A DNA stretch of 33,107 nt from a virus. Numbering within the stretch: the first letter of the stretch is position 1; each line of letters opens with the position of its first letter. The position numbers were made by a program, and so were the translations under genes. Below are positions 24,407 through 32,118 of this stretch, piece after piece. The stretch lies in the IMG/VR virus record IMGVR_UViG_3300032304_002271, positions 1 to 33,107 of that record, one strand, 5' to 3'. A model generated the notes under the pieces. The model searched no databases and had not been told where the DNA came from. It worked only from the letters and a program-made list of their open reading frames with translations.

Positions 24407-25834
24407 ATGCAAGCAAATGCTAAATTTCTAAATGAAGCAAGAGAGCTGGAATCTCGTTGGGCACAGACAGGTTTGCTAGAGAACATAAGCGACAAGTACA
24501 CACGTTCTTGCACTGCCGTTCTCCTAGAAAACCAGAGGCTCATCAACGAGAGTTCTACTGATTCGGGCGACGTAGCCCAGTTCAAGAGAATCTCGATTCC
24601 ACTCGTTCGTAGAATCTATCCGCAGCTTATCGCTAACAAGGTAGTCTCGGTTCAGCCACTACTTGGCCCAACCGGTCTAGTGTACTACCTCCGTTTTAGA
24701 TACGGCAGCAACAAGGGCAGCGTCCGTGGAGCCAACAAGAGTGGCTTCCCAGGCGACGATGCCAACTCGCTCCAGCAGCTCGCCAGTGGCGATGCCAACC
24801 TGAGCGTGTACTACTCGCACCAGTTCGTTGAGAACGAGTCGAGCAGTGTTGATGCCGGCGGCACATCGTCAACATTTGTTCTCGAGCACACACCGGTTCT
24901 TGCCGGAACAGTGACCGGAACAGTATACGACGGAAACGTAGCCGTCCAGACCTTCGTGGTCTCGGAAAATGGCAGTTTCACGTTCAGCGACATCGGCACT
25001 CCTTCCGCTAAGGCAACCGCCGGTACGCTCAACCTCACCACAGGTGAACTTGGCATGACTTGGAACAGTGATCCAGGTCCAAACCGTGTTGTTGTCTCGT
25101 ATGAGTACAACATGGAATGCAACCAAGATCTCCCCGAAATCAACCTCGTCGTTGAATCGGAAGAGATCGCTGCCAAGACCAGAAAGCTCAAGGCAGTGTG
25201 GAGCTACGAGGCCCAACAGGACCTCCGCAGCCAGCACAACCTCGACGCCGAGGCCGAACTCACCGCCGTATTGGCGCAAGAGATCAACCTCGAGATCGAC
25301 CGTGAAGTTCTCAGCGACCTCCGCAATAATGCGGGCACAGTCGCCTCGTGGGACTTCAATACTGCCCTTGGTGATACCATCAAGGAAAAGTATGAGTCGC
25401 TCTACGTCAAGGTCGTAGAAGTCTCGAACGTCGTGCATCGCAAGACGCTTCGTGGCGGATGCAACTGGCTCGTAACCAGCCCAGAAGTTGCCTCGATCTT
25501 CGAGACAGCCACCGCTGGTTTCGCTCCGGCTCCTTCGGAAGGCTTCACAAGCTCGCTCGGCATTCAGTATGTCGGCACAGTGAACAACCGTTGGAGACTC
25601 TATAAGGATCCACTGTTCCCAACCGGACAGATCCTCATGGGTTATAAGGGCGACAGCTATATGGACAGTGGTTACTTCTACTGCCCATACGTGCCACTCA
25701 CCCAGACTCCAGTAGTACTCGACCCAGAGTCCTTTTGCCCACGCAAGGGAATCCTGACTCGATACGGTAAAAAGTTGCTTAGAGAGGGAGCAAAGTTTTA
25801 CGCCCGCCTCAGCATAGCAAATTTTGTGATTTAG
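24407..25834 (+). CDS. Major capsid protein, T4 gp23-type
   Basis: 475 residues (T4 gp23 is 521) with an AAGGAG ribosome site. Hallmarks are the N-terminal propeptide start KFLNEARELE...TAVLLENQRLINE, then VRRIYPQLIANKVVSVQPLLGPTGLVYYLRFRYG (residues about 67-100). Later come EINLEIDREVLSDL and the C-terminal CNWLVTSPEVASIFE and YGKKLLREGAKFYARL. The gp21 cleavage pattern (I-x-E) occurs at Ile46-Asn-Glu48, just before SSTDSG, so the mature protein probably begins near Ser49. This would be a shorter propeptide than T4's 65 residues. The protein forms the HK97-fold hexamers of the head. Its codons are richer in G and C than those of neighbours, as expected for a highly expressed gene. A hairpin terminator follows. 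Confidence 0.94.
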   Translation: MQANAKFLNEARELESRWAQTGLLENISDKYTRSCTAVLLENQRLINESSTDSGDVAQFKRISIPLVRRIYPQLIANKVVSVQPLLGPTGLVYYLRFRYGSNKGSVRGANKSGFPGDDANSLQQLASGDANLSVYYSHQFVENESSSVDAGGTSSTFVLEHTPVLAGTVTGTVYDGNVAVQTFVVSENGSFTFSDIGTPSAKATAGTLNLTTGELGMTWNSDPGPNRVVVSYEYNMECNQDLPEINLVVESEEIAAKTRKLKAVWSYEAQQDLRSQHNLDAEAELTAVLAQEINLEIDREVLSDLRNNAGTVASWDFNTALGDTIKEKYESLYVKVVEVSNVVHRKTLRGGCNWLVTSPEVASIFETATAGFAPAPSEGFTSSLGIQYVGTVNNRWRLYKDPLFPTGQILMGYKGDSYMDSGYFYCPYVPLTQTPVVLDPESFCPRKGILTRYGKKLLREGAKFYARLSIANFVI

Positions 25835-25841
25835 CGGAAAC

Positions 25842-25856
25842 CCTTGCTACGCAAGG
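25842..25856 (+). other. Small hairpin after gp23
   Basis: CCTTGC TAC GCAAGG forms a perfect six-base-pair stem eight bases after the gp23 stop codon. It lies directly upstream of the main terminator and may protect the 3' end of the capsid message. Function is inferred. Confidence 0.4.
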
Positions 25857-25871
25857 AGTTACGAACAGAAA

Positions 25872-25904
25872 CCCTCGGCAGAAATGCCGAGGGTTTTTTG
25901 TTTT
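25872..25904 (+). terminator. Rho-independent terminator after gp23
   Basis: An eight-base-pair stem, CCCTCGGC (25872-25879) with GCCGAGGG (25886-25893), has a six-base loop (AGAAAT) and the T-rich tail TTTTTTGTTTT. It ends the head operon. The minus-strand nuclease gene stops at 25904, so the same hairpin may weakly serve that gene, though its tail in that direction is poorer. Confidence 0.9.
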
Positions 25905-27082
25905 CATTCATATGGTTTGTGCGTAACCACGACTTCCTTTTTGCCCAATATATCAAGAAGATTGATGCCTAGGGCATGGATGTCTTTCTTCAAGAAAATA
26001 TTGTACTCGACATTGGGAGTGTTTTTGACATATTCTCTTGCACAATCGTACTTCATCTGGGTCTCCAGACTATCGTGAAGATAATCCGCTTTGATTTCGC
26101 AAAGAGACAAAACTGAGTTGTTTTGGTACTTGACCAAAAAATCAGGAAAATAAAGACCTACATTACCATTATCTTTATTGTAGGGAATACAGAAGGGTTC
26201 ATAATCGTACCATTCAACCAATTCTGAATGGTCCAAGTGCCAATGGTAAATCAATTCAAATCCAGACCTGAACATGGGATTGGACTTCTTGCACTTTATA
26301 GAATCGTAATTGCCCCGCCAAGTGTTCTTGTGCCCAGCATTCCACTTTCCTTGAAGTATTAGTTCGGTTATGGTCTCCCTCTGCTTCTGGTTCCATTCCT
26401 CTGGTCTAACTATGCCCTTTGCCCAAGGGTTGGCCCACGACTCGGCCAGCCAGTCCCGGCAGTTCTCACGCAGGTAGTCTTTCATCTCGGGGAGTTGGTT
26501 GTAGTGTTCAACTCCATATCTTTCCAAGGTTGTTTTTGCCATTTTTATTTGAACTTCGGGCAACTGGGCGACGTTTTCTACTCCGTGTTTTTTCAGATTG
26601 TTTTCTTTCATCTTCGCCATGATTTCGGAAGATTGATATGGGTGATCAACTCCATATTTTTCTTGCATGGTCTTCTTCTGCCTATCCTTGGTCTCCTCGA
26701 GATGCATGGGGTGCTCGACTCCGTAACGCTCCAGCGAAGTCTTCTTGCGCTTTTCCACCCACTGCTTCTTGAACTCCTCGTCCTTGAATTTTTCATTCCT
26801 TTTCTTGACGAATTCTTGCTTGTTCATGGGCATTTCCGTGCCGTACTTCTCAAGGCAGGTCTTTCTGACCTTATCCTTGGTCTCCTTCTTTTTCATGGGG
26901 TTCTTGTTCTTCAGGAAGCACCTGCGGCAGATGTGTTTCCCGTCGTTGTCCCTGAAGTTCTTATCGGCGTACCGGAGCTTGAGCATCCTTTCCCGCCCGC
27001 ATTCGTCAAAGCCTCCGTCGCAGTCGTATTTGATCTTGACCTCGTGAGCCTGCAGTTTTTTGCTGATTTCTTCCAAATACAT
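25904..27082 (-). CDS. Homing-type endonuclease: zinc ribbon, tandem repeats and PD-(D/E)XK domain
   Basis: 392 residues with an AAGGA ribosome site. An N-terminal Cys4 ribbon (Cys21, Cys28, Cys52, Cys55) is followed, at residues about 66-205, by five or more imperfect repeats of the form K-(E)-(K/R)-YG-V-E-H-P-x-x-x-x-E. These are the DNA-reading repeats seen in free-standing phage endonucleases. The C-terminal domain has SGFELIYHWHL (Glu276), YFPDFLV (Asp314) and CEIKAD (Glu329-x-Lys331), a PD-(D/E)XK active site like that of TnsA or Vsr-type nucleases. It lies directly after the gp23 terminator, opposite in strand, as expected for a selfish gene placed next to a conserved target. It lacks intron or intein context; the target is not known. 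Confidence 0.8.
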   Translation of the reverse strand: MYLEEISKKLQAHEVKIKYDCDGGFDECGRERMLKLRYADKNFRDNDGKHICRRCFLKNKNPMKKKETKDKVRKTCLEKYGTEMPMNKQEFVKKRNEKFKDEEFKKQWVEKRKKTSLERYGVEHPMHLEETKDRQKKTMQEKYGVDHPYQSSEIMAKMKENNLKKHGVENVAQLPEVQIKMAKTTLERYGVEHYNQLPEMKDYLRENCRDWLAESWANPWAKGIVRPEEWNQKQRETITELILQGKWNAGHKNTWRGNYDSIKCKKSNPMFRSGFELIYHWHLDHSELVEWYDYEPFCIPYNKDNGNVGLYFPDFLVKYQNNSVLSLCEIKADYLHDSLETQMKYDCAREYVKNTPNVEYNIFLKKDIHALGINLLDILGKKEVVVTHKPYE

Positions 27083-27153
27083 CTTGATTTCCTTGTGAAA
27101 GTTACTATATTAGTAATAGTACCACAAACGAAAAAATAATCAAAGGGCAGAAA
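27083..27153. promoter_or_regulatory. Shared divergent promoter region of the two nuclease genes
   Basis: 71 bp between divergent starts. A perfect inverted repeat, TTACTA TAT TAGTAA (27102-27116), sits midway and could be an operator or overlap both -10 regions. Ribosome sites AAGGAAA (minus) and AAAGGG (plus) flank it. Confidence 0.45.
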
Positions 27154-28713
27154 ATGGATTATATATTGGTTGATTTGGGCGAAGTGGCGAATGCCGAAAA
27201 GAAGGATTGGGGGGCTGGAGTGCTGATATTCTCGGACGAATGGTCCGAGAGACGAAAACAAGTCTTGGGCTTCTTGGCCTCAAAAAGTGGAGAGGGGGAG
27301 AAGTTGAATGCCAGGGACTGCGTAGTGAAAGAGATTTCGGGTTTGGACGCAAGGCCCTTTCTGGAGGACCACCACATACAGGGCTCCAACAACCTTTCGT
27401 TGGTTTTCTTCGGTTTGTTCCACGATTCGGGGATGGTCGCCGTCATGTCTTTGGGTCGGCACAGCAGGAACATATCGGAGAACAGGATTGTTCTTGATCG
27501 GTTCTGCGTGAGGGCGGGAGCGATTGTTCGGGGTGGCGCGAGCAAGTTGTTCGGCGAGGCGATGAAGTGGGCCAAGGAGAGAAAGTACGACGAAATAATC
27601 AGCTTCAGCGACAATAGGCTGAGCGACGGGAAGGTGTATGAAGTCCTCGGGTTCTACATGGAGAAGGAGCACAAGTCCGACTATTTTTATGTGGATTTGC
27701 AGTCGGGCAGGAGATTGAGCAAGCAGAGTCAGATGAAATCCTCGTCCAAGTGTCCAGCGGGAATGACCGAGTCGCAATGGGCGAAGCAAAGGGGGTTGGT
27801 GAGGTTTTGGGACAAGGGTAAGAAGAGGTGGGTGTTCCCTCTGAACGAGTCTTTCGTTTCTTGGACCAAGAAGTTGTCCGAGAAGTGCGCCAACCAGAAC
27901 AAGAACGGAGATTTCAAACAATCTCACATCAGGGGATATTTCAAGTCTAAGAAGAACGGCAAGGACGTATATTACGGATCGTCCTATGAGTTGAGATGCG
28001 TTTTCCTTTTGGAGGAAGATGCCGAAGTGGTCTCCTACGACAGGGGCGAGTGCTTCGAGGACTCCAAGGGAAAGTTCAGAAATCCTGATCTTTTCGTGGT
28101 CTATTTGGATGGTAAGAAAGAAATATTGGAGGTCAAGCCCAAGTCTAGGCTTGGAGAGGAGGACGTGGTCGAGCAAGTGGAGGAGTCAAGGAAGTATTCG
28201 GCTGAAAAAGAGATGGGCTTCAAGGTTTGGACGGAGGATCATTCTGGGTTAGACGACGCCGGCAAAATAATAGATTGGGCTCGAGAGTTCTTAGCGGAGC
28301 GTGGCGATCCCAAGTGGAAAGAGGCGAAGAAAGCGTCTAGCGTCAAGCGATCTAAGAAATTCTACGACACCCACATCGCCACCGACAAGGTCTCCGTCTT
28401 CTGCGAGTACTGCCAGGCGACCCACGAGGCCCTTAGATTGACTCACGACAAGAACATAGCCCGCAACGGCCGGTACATCTGCGAGCGCGAGGGAGGCCAT
28501 ATAGCGGGCAGCAGGCCCAAGAAGAAGAAGGACAACCCGCACGCCGCTTCAGGACGCAAGGAGTGCCTCGGGTGCAAGCAGGTCTTGTCTTTCGACAATT
28601 TCGGAACTGACAAGGGCCGTTCGGACGGCTACGCCAGCAAGTGCAAGGAGTGCAGGAGGAAAGCGGCCAACGAGAAATACAAGGCCAAAGAAAAAAGGCC
28701 TATCGACAAATAA
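27154..28713 (+). CDS. Composite homing-type endonuclease: GNAT-like domain, PD-(D/E)XK and two zinc fingers
   Basis: 519 residues with an AAAGGG ribosome site. Residues about 55-190 are the GNAT-like domain found at the N-terminus of some phage endonucleases (PFLEDHHIQG, VAVMSLGRHSRN, DRFCVRAG, GGASKLFGEAMKW, FSDNRLSDGKVYEVLGF). Residues 255-380 are a PD-(D/E)XK nuclease: YGSSYELR (Glu279), RNPDLFVVY (Asp312) and ILEVKPK (Glu326-x-Lys328). Next is a ribbon (Cys417, Cys420, Cys443) resembling the N-terminal ribbon of the neighbouring nuclease. A final Cys4 finger (471, 474, 497, 500) follows, with CKQVLSFDNFGTDKGRSDGYASKCKEC. Acetyltransferase activity is not implied. Base composition is richer in G and C than nearby genes, suggesting recent arrival. 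Confidence 0.8.
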   Translation: MDYILVDLGEVANAEKKDWGAGVLIFSDEWSERRKQVLGFLASKSGEGEKLNARDCVVKEISGLDARPFLEDHHIQGSNNLSLVFFGLFHDSGMVAVMSLGRHSRNISENRIVLDRFCVRAGAIVRGGASKLFGEAMKWAKERKYDEIISFSDNRLSDGKVYEVLGFYMEKEHKSDYFYVDLQSGRRLSKQSQMKSSSKCPAGMTESQWAKQRGLVRFWDKGKKRWVFPLNESFVSWTKKLSEKCANQNKNGDFKQSHIRGYFKSKKNGKDVYYGSSYELRCVFLLEEDAEVVSYDRGECFEDSKGKFRNPDLFVVYLDGKKEILEVKPKSRLGEEDVVEQVEESRKYSAEKEMGFKVWTEDHSGLDDAGKIIDWAREFLAERGDPKWKEAKKASSVKRSKKFYDTHIATDKVSVFCEYCQATHEALRLTHDKNIARNGRYICEREGGHIAGSRPKKKKDNPHAASGRKECLGCKQVLSFDNFGTDKGRSDGYASKCKECRRKAANEKYKAKEKRPIDK

Positions 28714-28715
28714 AA

Positions 28716-28743
28716 ACGGCTCCCAAGTTTCCCCGGGAGCCGT
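28716..28743 (-). terminator. Hairpin terminator between convergent genes
   Basis: A perfect nine-base-pair stem, ACGGCTCCC (28716-28724) with GGGAGCCGT (28735-28743), has a ten-base loop. Read on the minus strand it is followed by TTTTATTTG, so it should end transcripts of the tail-collar gene. On the plus strand the tail is TCTCAAAG, so it is weaker for the nuclease gene. Confidence 0.85.
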
Positions 28744-28769
28744 TCTCAAAGTTATCTAATAATAATTAG

Positions 28770-29393
28770 TTAGTTTTTGTTTCCATATCTAATGATATAG
28801 TTTAAAACTGTGAATGGTTGCATATTATTGTGAGCAGTTCCACTACCAGTATTATCTATGGTCAGTGCAACAGGTGCAGCGTATATATTAGGTTCTACTA
28901 ACGAGGCGTCTGTAGCGACTGCCGTGTTTAATCCGTCTGCTTTGATTAGACCCACGGTGTTTCCCACTGCGTTGGATGTGTGAGAGTGACTTGGCATCTC
29001 ACTGACGTTCAATGCATGAGTTTCTACTCCTGCGGTGGCTCCCATGGCTCTGGCTGTTAGACCCGATCCGGTTCCCTGACCTACGACAACTCTGCCCGAT
29101 AGGTTTGGCAAATTAAATGTAGTAGTTCCGTTTCCTACGCCGTATGTTGTTCCGATCACAGCGAACAAATCGGGGTAATCTCCTCTATGGACTTCTTGGC
29201 CGAGACAGCTCAGCCATCCTTTCGGGGCGTTACTTGAGCCGTAGGCAACTACTGCTCCGACTGGGACGAATACTGACGATCTTGTTAATAGTTCTGGAAG
29301 AATATTATCTTCCCTGACGAGTGAGTTATGTATTTTTCTTCTGATTTCTTCGACTGATCCGTGGCCTGTGCCTTCTGTGGTTGTTGCTGGCAT
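28770..29393 (-). CDS. Phage tail collar domain protein (short-tail-fibre / MdpB-like)
   Basis: 207 residues from the ATG at 29393, chosen because an exact AGGAGG ribosome site (29400-29405) lies just upstream; the frame extends to 29495 without such a site. Residues about 50-110 form the tail collar domain: PVGAVVAYGSSNAPKGWLSC, YPDLFAVIGTTYGVG, TTFNLPNLSGRVVVGQG. This is followed by MPSHSHTSN and the C-terminal NNMQPFTVLNYIIRYG typical of the family. In T4 gp12 this domain is part of the short tail fibre that locks onto the host. The HSH motif in gp12-like proteins binds metal at the trimer axis. Located away from other tail genes, it may be an accessory fibre tip. Confidence 0.88.
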   Translation of the reverse strand: MPATTTEGTGHGSVEEIRRKIHNSLVREDNILPELLTRSSVFVPVGAVVAYGSSNAPKGWLSCLGQEVHRGDYPDLFAVIGTTYGVGNGTTTFNLPNLSGRVVVGQGTGSGLTARAMGATAGVETHALNVSEMPSHSHTSNAVGNTVGLIKADGLNTAVATDASLVEPNIYAAPVALTIDNTGSGTAHNNMQPFTVLNYIIRYGNKN

Positions 29394-29588
29394 GTTTGTC
29401 CTCCTTGTTTGGATGCCTTTGTATTTATTTATTATTTGTTTATGATAAATTTGGCGTGCGTCTGTTGAAAAAATATTCCGTACGGTACCTTGCATCTTTT
29501 AAACTTTAAATCCCTTTTGAAAGGGCAGTCGGTCTAAATCCCTTCCGCACTCACATTAAGAGCGATTTGTGATTTCATAAATAATTGT
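29394..29588. promoter_or_regulatory. Divergent region with late-promoter-like boxes and a hairpin
   Basis: 195 bp between the collar gene and the gene at 29589. Minus strand: overlapping AATAAATA boxes (29422-29433) stand 28-40 bp before the collar ATG, a good spacing for a T4-type late promoter. Plus strand: CATAAATA (29576-29583) ends five bases before the ATG at 29589. Between them CCCTTTTGAAAGGG (29511-29524) can fold into a small hairpin and AAATCCCTT occurs twice (about 29507 and 29535). No gene or tRNA is seen. Confidence 0.45.
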
Positions 29589-30278
29589 ATGAACTACACA
29601 AATCCAATTGAATATACGGTTGATCTCACTCCTGCGTTTACCAATATTGCTACTGAGGGCGGGTTGGACACCAGCGTCTTGAACGGGGTGTCTTTGCAGA
29701 GGACCGTCAACATGGTGATGACGAGGGATCAGCAGGGCAACGTCAAGGTTGTCGGAAGCAGGAAGGACGGCGAGTCCTACGACGACGTGGTTTCTTACGT
29801 CTCGGGATGGAAGACTGTCATAGACACGATATGGCTTTATCCGGTTGCGGACATGAATTCGGTCTTGAGGGACTTCAGGGAATCTTCTCCATCCATAGTT
29901 GAGGAGGACAAGAAGATAGTTTTCGAGGACATTGACCATCTGTATGACTTTTACAATGAAGTGTTTGAGAGTACTTCTGTCGCCCAGCCTGTGGGGAATG
30001 TCGGATATTCATTGGGTGTCGGGACTCGTCTGCGGGATCTCGGGATCACCGTTCACTTGGAGTTGGCGAGTGGTCTTAGGGTCGTGACCTGGCGGCTTGT
30101 GGAGCAGTTGACTTCGCAGTCGAATCTTCCGGTTGGTGGCAATTCGCCAGACGGAACCATTGGATTTGTCCTCATTTACTGCGACTGGAATCAGGATGGA
30201 GTTCAGGACGCCTTGAATTTAAATCCGGTCAGCCTCGGTTTTTCTAGCGCTGATTCCTTGAGGGTGGAGCAGGTCTGA
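29589..30278 (+). CDS. Hypothetical phage protein, 229 residues
   Basis: Not recognised. No Shine-Dalgarno sequence precedes the ATG; instead a CATAAATA box ends five bases before it. The middle (about residues 60-130) looks alpha/beta with an acidic helix (EDKKIVFEDIDHLYDFYNEVFE). The C-terminal part is beta-rich and ends with DWNQDGVQDALNLNPVS, whose DWNQDGVQD looks like a calcium-binding DxNxDG loop. It lies between the collar gene (minus) and a converging gene of unknown function. A virion protein is plausible given the neighbours and late-type promoter box, but no family supports it. Confidence 0.6.
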   Translation: MNYTNPIEYTVDLTPAFTNIATEGGLDTSVLNGVSLQRTVNMVMTRDQQGNVKVVGSRKDGESYDDVVSYVSGWKTVIDTIWLYPVADMNSVLRDFRESSPSIVEEDKKIVFEDIDHLYDFYNEVFESTSVAQPVGNVGYSLGVGTRLRDLGITVHLELASGLRVVTWRLVEQLTSQSNLPVGGNSPDGTIGFVLIYCDWNQDGVQDALNLNPVSLGFSSADSLRVEQV

Positions 30279-30290
30279 AATATTTGATGT

Positions 30291-31121
30291 TTATTGATTT
30301 AATGTTATTCTTACTTTAACTTTTATTGGTTGCGATCCGCTGTTTTCTTGTTGTACAAAATCTATTGTGCTTCTTGGTGCTTGTTTGACTTCTATGCCAT
30401 GATGTTTACTTAAATCTTCAAAGTTTTTTAAGTTGTATCCTCTATCTTTTGCAATTTCGCGAACAACGATCTCGACTCTTTTAATGGCATCATTTTCATT
30501 GAGTGCCATTACTGTTCCAGTGATATCTATTAATATTGTTTTGCCGCCTGTAACTGTGTCTTCTGCTCCGACAAGTCTGACGAACATTTCCCTACCGAAA
30601 TGTTTTCTCATTTCGCCTTGCATAATGTTCACTTCTTCTTGTGAAAGTTCTTCGACTGTTGATATTTTTTGTCCATAAGCAAAATGTCTTATTGTCGAGG
30701 GCATATAATTGCTTGGCAATCCTGCTCTTTTCAAAATTTCTTTGTGTTGTGGAGTTGATCTGAATTTTAAGAACTGCTCTGCGGCTTCTGGGGTTTTTTG
30801 AAACTTTGGGCCGCCTGCATTGATGTACGCTTTATCCGCTTCTCGGTCTTCTATGCTTTGCTTGTTGTCTACTAATTTTTCGGCAGAGAATTTATATGGT
30901 TGTGGATTTGGCAATTCGTTTGGAGGCATCCAATTAGCGCCAGAAATAGCGGGCATGGCGGCCAGCAAAGCTCCTGTTCTCAGACCTTTTTTGGCAGCAT
31001 CCCACCAGCCAGATTCTATAAGAATTTGTATATCAACTTTACTTAAATCAACATTGTTTTTAGTTAAAAATTCAATTAATTGTTTTTGATCTTTTTTCTC
31101 AACATATTCTGAAAATTTCAT
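30291..31121 (-). CDS. Hypothetical protein with capsid-targeting-like N-terminus
   Basis: 276 residues from the ATG at 31121, chosen because a GAGG ribosome site precedes it; a TTG 15 bases upstream overlaps the GNAT gene stop. It opens MKFSEYVEKKDQ, similar in pattern to the targeting peptide of T4 internal head proteins. Residues about 45-65 contain a short hydrophobic segment (TGALLAAMPAISGANW), possibly membrane-active. The rest is soluble and alpha/beta, including VTGGKTILIDITGTV and a C-terminal beta strand (IKVKVRITLNQ). No enzyme family is recognised. It follows the GNAT-type gene by seven bases and is probably co-transcribed with it. Packaging into the head is a hypothesis. Confidence 0.6.
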   Translation of the reverse strand: MKFSEYVEKKDQKQLIEFLTKNNVDLSKVDIQILIESGWWDAAKKGLRTGALLAAMPAISGANWMPPNELPNPQPYKFSAEKLVDNKQSIEDREADKAYINAGGPKFQKTPEAAEQFLKFRSTPQHKEILKRAGLPSNYMPSTIRHFAYGQKISTVEELSQEEVNIMQGEMRKHFGREMFVRLVGAEDTVTGGKTILIDITGTVMALNENDAIKRVEIVVREIAKDRGYNLKNFEDLSKHHGIEVKQAPRSTIDFVQQENSGSQPIKVKVRITLNQ

Positions 31122-31128
31122 GCTTGCC

Positions 31129-31500
31129 TCATTCAACTTTTGTTTTCCAAATTGCTCCTAGAGTCGAGAGGTCTTTGGAGTGGGTAATAAATTCAAATCC
31201 TTGTTTTGCTCTATTAAGAAGTTCTTTTGCGAATCCTTGTCTTCTATATTCTGGTCGTGTATATACGTTTGCTATTTGTGCGTTTTTTCCATCTTTAGAT
31301 ACGATTTGTATGGCGCTGACTGGTTCTCCATTTACGTATCTAACGTATCTGAATGATCCGTTTGGCGAGATGAATTTGACGGATCCATCTTTTGCATTTC
31401 CGATTTGTTTTTCCGGTCCGATTTGTGGGACTTTTCCTGCTGGTTCGAGTAGGTATTTGAGATCGGGTTCGGATGACTCGATCCATGTTTTGAATGTCAT
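31129..31500 (-). CDS. GNAT family N-acetyltransferase
   Basis: 123 residues. The acetyl-CoA-binding motif A of the GNAT fold is clear: IANVYTRPEYRRQGFAKELL (residues 76-95), with the R/Q-x-x-G-x-A loop. A preceding strand-loop-strand (FRYVRYVNGEPVSAIQIVSKDG) fits the fold. The protein is short for the family and begins with MTFKTWIESSEPD, resembling a T4 capsid-targeting peptide. A CATAAATA box (31505-31512) ends four bases before the ATG, with no Shine-Dalgarno. The acceptor is unknown. If the N-terminus does direct it into the head it could be injected with the DNA, as T4 Alt is; this is inference. Confidence 0.75.
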   Translation of the reverse strand: MTFKTWIESSEPDLKYLLEPAGKVPQIGPEKQIGNAKDGSVKFISPNGSFRYVRYVNGEPVSAIQIVSKDGKNAQIANVYTRPEYRRQGFAKELLNRAKQGFEFITHSKDLSTLGAIWKTKVE

Positions 31501-31504
31501 GCTT

Positions 31505-31512
31505 TATTTATG
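31505..31512 (-). promoter_or_regulatory. Late-promoter-like box before the GNAT gene
   Basis: Minus-strand CATAAATA, one base from the T4 late promoter TATAAATA, ends four bases from the ATG at 31500. Such a box would place the transcript start inside or at the gene, so either a leaderless message or a coincidence must be considered. Confidence 0.35.
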
Positions 31513-31541
31513 TATTTTTTATAAGAAGTGTAGATATATTC

Positions 31542-32096
31542 ATGTTTAATTTCAAAGAGTGGATGAATAACCAGTCAGATATAAAGACGAGGCAAACGGG
31601 GAATGAATTTGAATTGACTTATCAAGGATCTGATGCGAGTGGGTCGTTGTATGCGAAAAAGGACAGCGAAAACCCGGGCATATACAGGGTAACTAGGGTT
31701 TGGGCTAAGCCTCAGGGAAAAGGACATGGTAAAAAACTTTACATGGCTGCTCTTGAGTTGGTAACGAAAGCGAATGGGGTATTGGCACCGGCAAAAAATA
31801 GTACTTCTGACTCTGCGTCGAATATATGGCGATCGTTGTATGGAACTGGCGGTGTTGAAAAAGTTCCTTTGAAACCGAATGATTGGCCTGCGACACCAAG
31901 AAACAACTTGATGATGAATAAGTATCCCAATCTTCGTTTTAATGATCCTAGTACTTATCCTCCGAAGACTGACTCTGAATTCTGGACATTCAACTCGGGT
32001 TACAAACTCAGAACTAATTCTTTTGAAAGTCCAAAACCTGCTGTGTCAGATCAAAAAACAAATCCTGTTGAAGACTTAAGTTTAGAAGAAATTTAA
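31542..32096 (+). CDS. GNAT-like fold protein with capsid-targeting-like N-terminus
   Basis: 184 residues from the ATG at 31542; an earlier in-frame start at 31494 would overlap the divergent gene. Residues 49-67 (YRVTRVWAKPQGKGHGKKLY) match the acetyl-CoA loop of GNAT proteins (Q-x-x-G-x-G). The following helix and NSTSDSASNIWRSLYG resemble the rest of the fold's second half. It begins MFNFKEWMNNQSD, another N-terminus of the pattern shared with its two neighbours. The C-terminal about 70 residues are Pro/Asn-rich and look unstructured. It is diverged from the GNAT next door but may be an old duplicate. Acetyltransferase activity is likely but unproven. Confidence 0.65.
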   Translation: MFNFKEWMNNQSDIKTRQTGNEFELTYQGSDASGSLYAKKDSENPGIYRVTRVWAKPQGKGHGKKLYMAALELVTKANGVLAPAKNSTSDSASNIWRSLYGTGGVEKVPLKPNDWPATPRNNLMMNKYPNLRFNDPSTYPPKTDSEFWTFNSGYKLRTNSFESPKPAVSDQKTNPVEDLSLEEI

Positions 32097-32118
32097 CATT
32101 TATTCCGATTTTTATTTT

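Noticed and set aside
24811-25438. Long minus-strand frames over gp23
   Set aside because: Antisense to the major capsid gene; explained by its biased codon use.
26495-27139. Plus-strand 214-codon frame opposite the minus-strand nuclease
   Set aside because: Leu/Phe-rich antisense shadow; the minus-strand product has clear zinc-ribbon and nuclease motifs.
27280-28176. Minus-strand 298-codon frame opposite the plus-strand nuclease
   Set aside because: Antisense shadow of a gene with clear GNAT-like and PD-(D/E)XK motifs.
29500-29560. tRNA-like or attachment-site-like sequence with the repeated AAATCCCTT
   Set aside because: No cloverleaf can be drawn and no integrase is nearby; kept only as a hairpin/repeat note.
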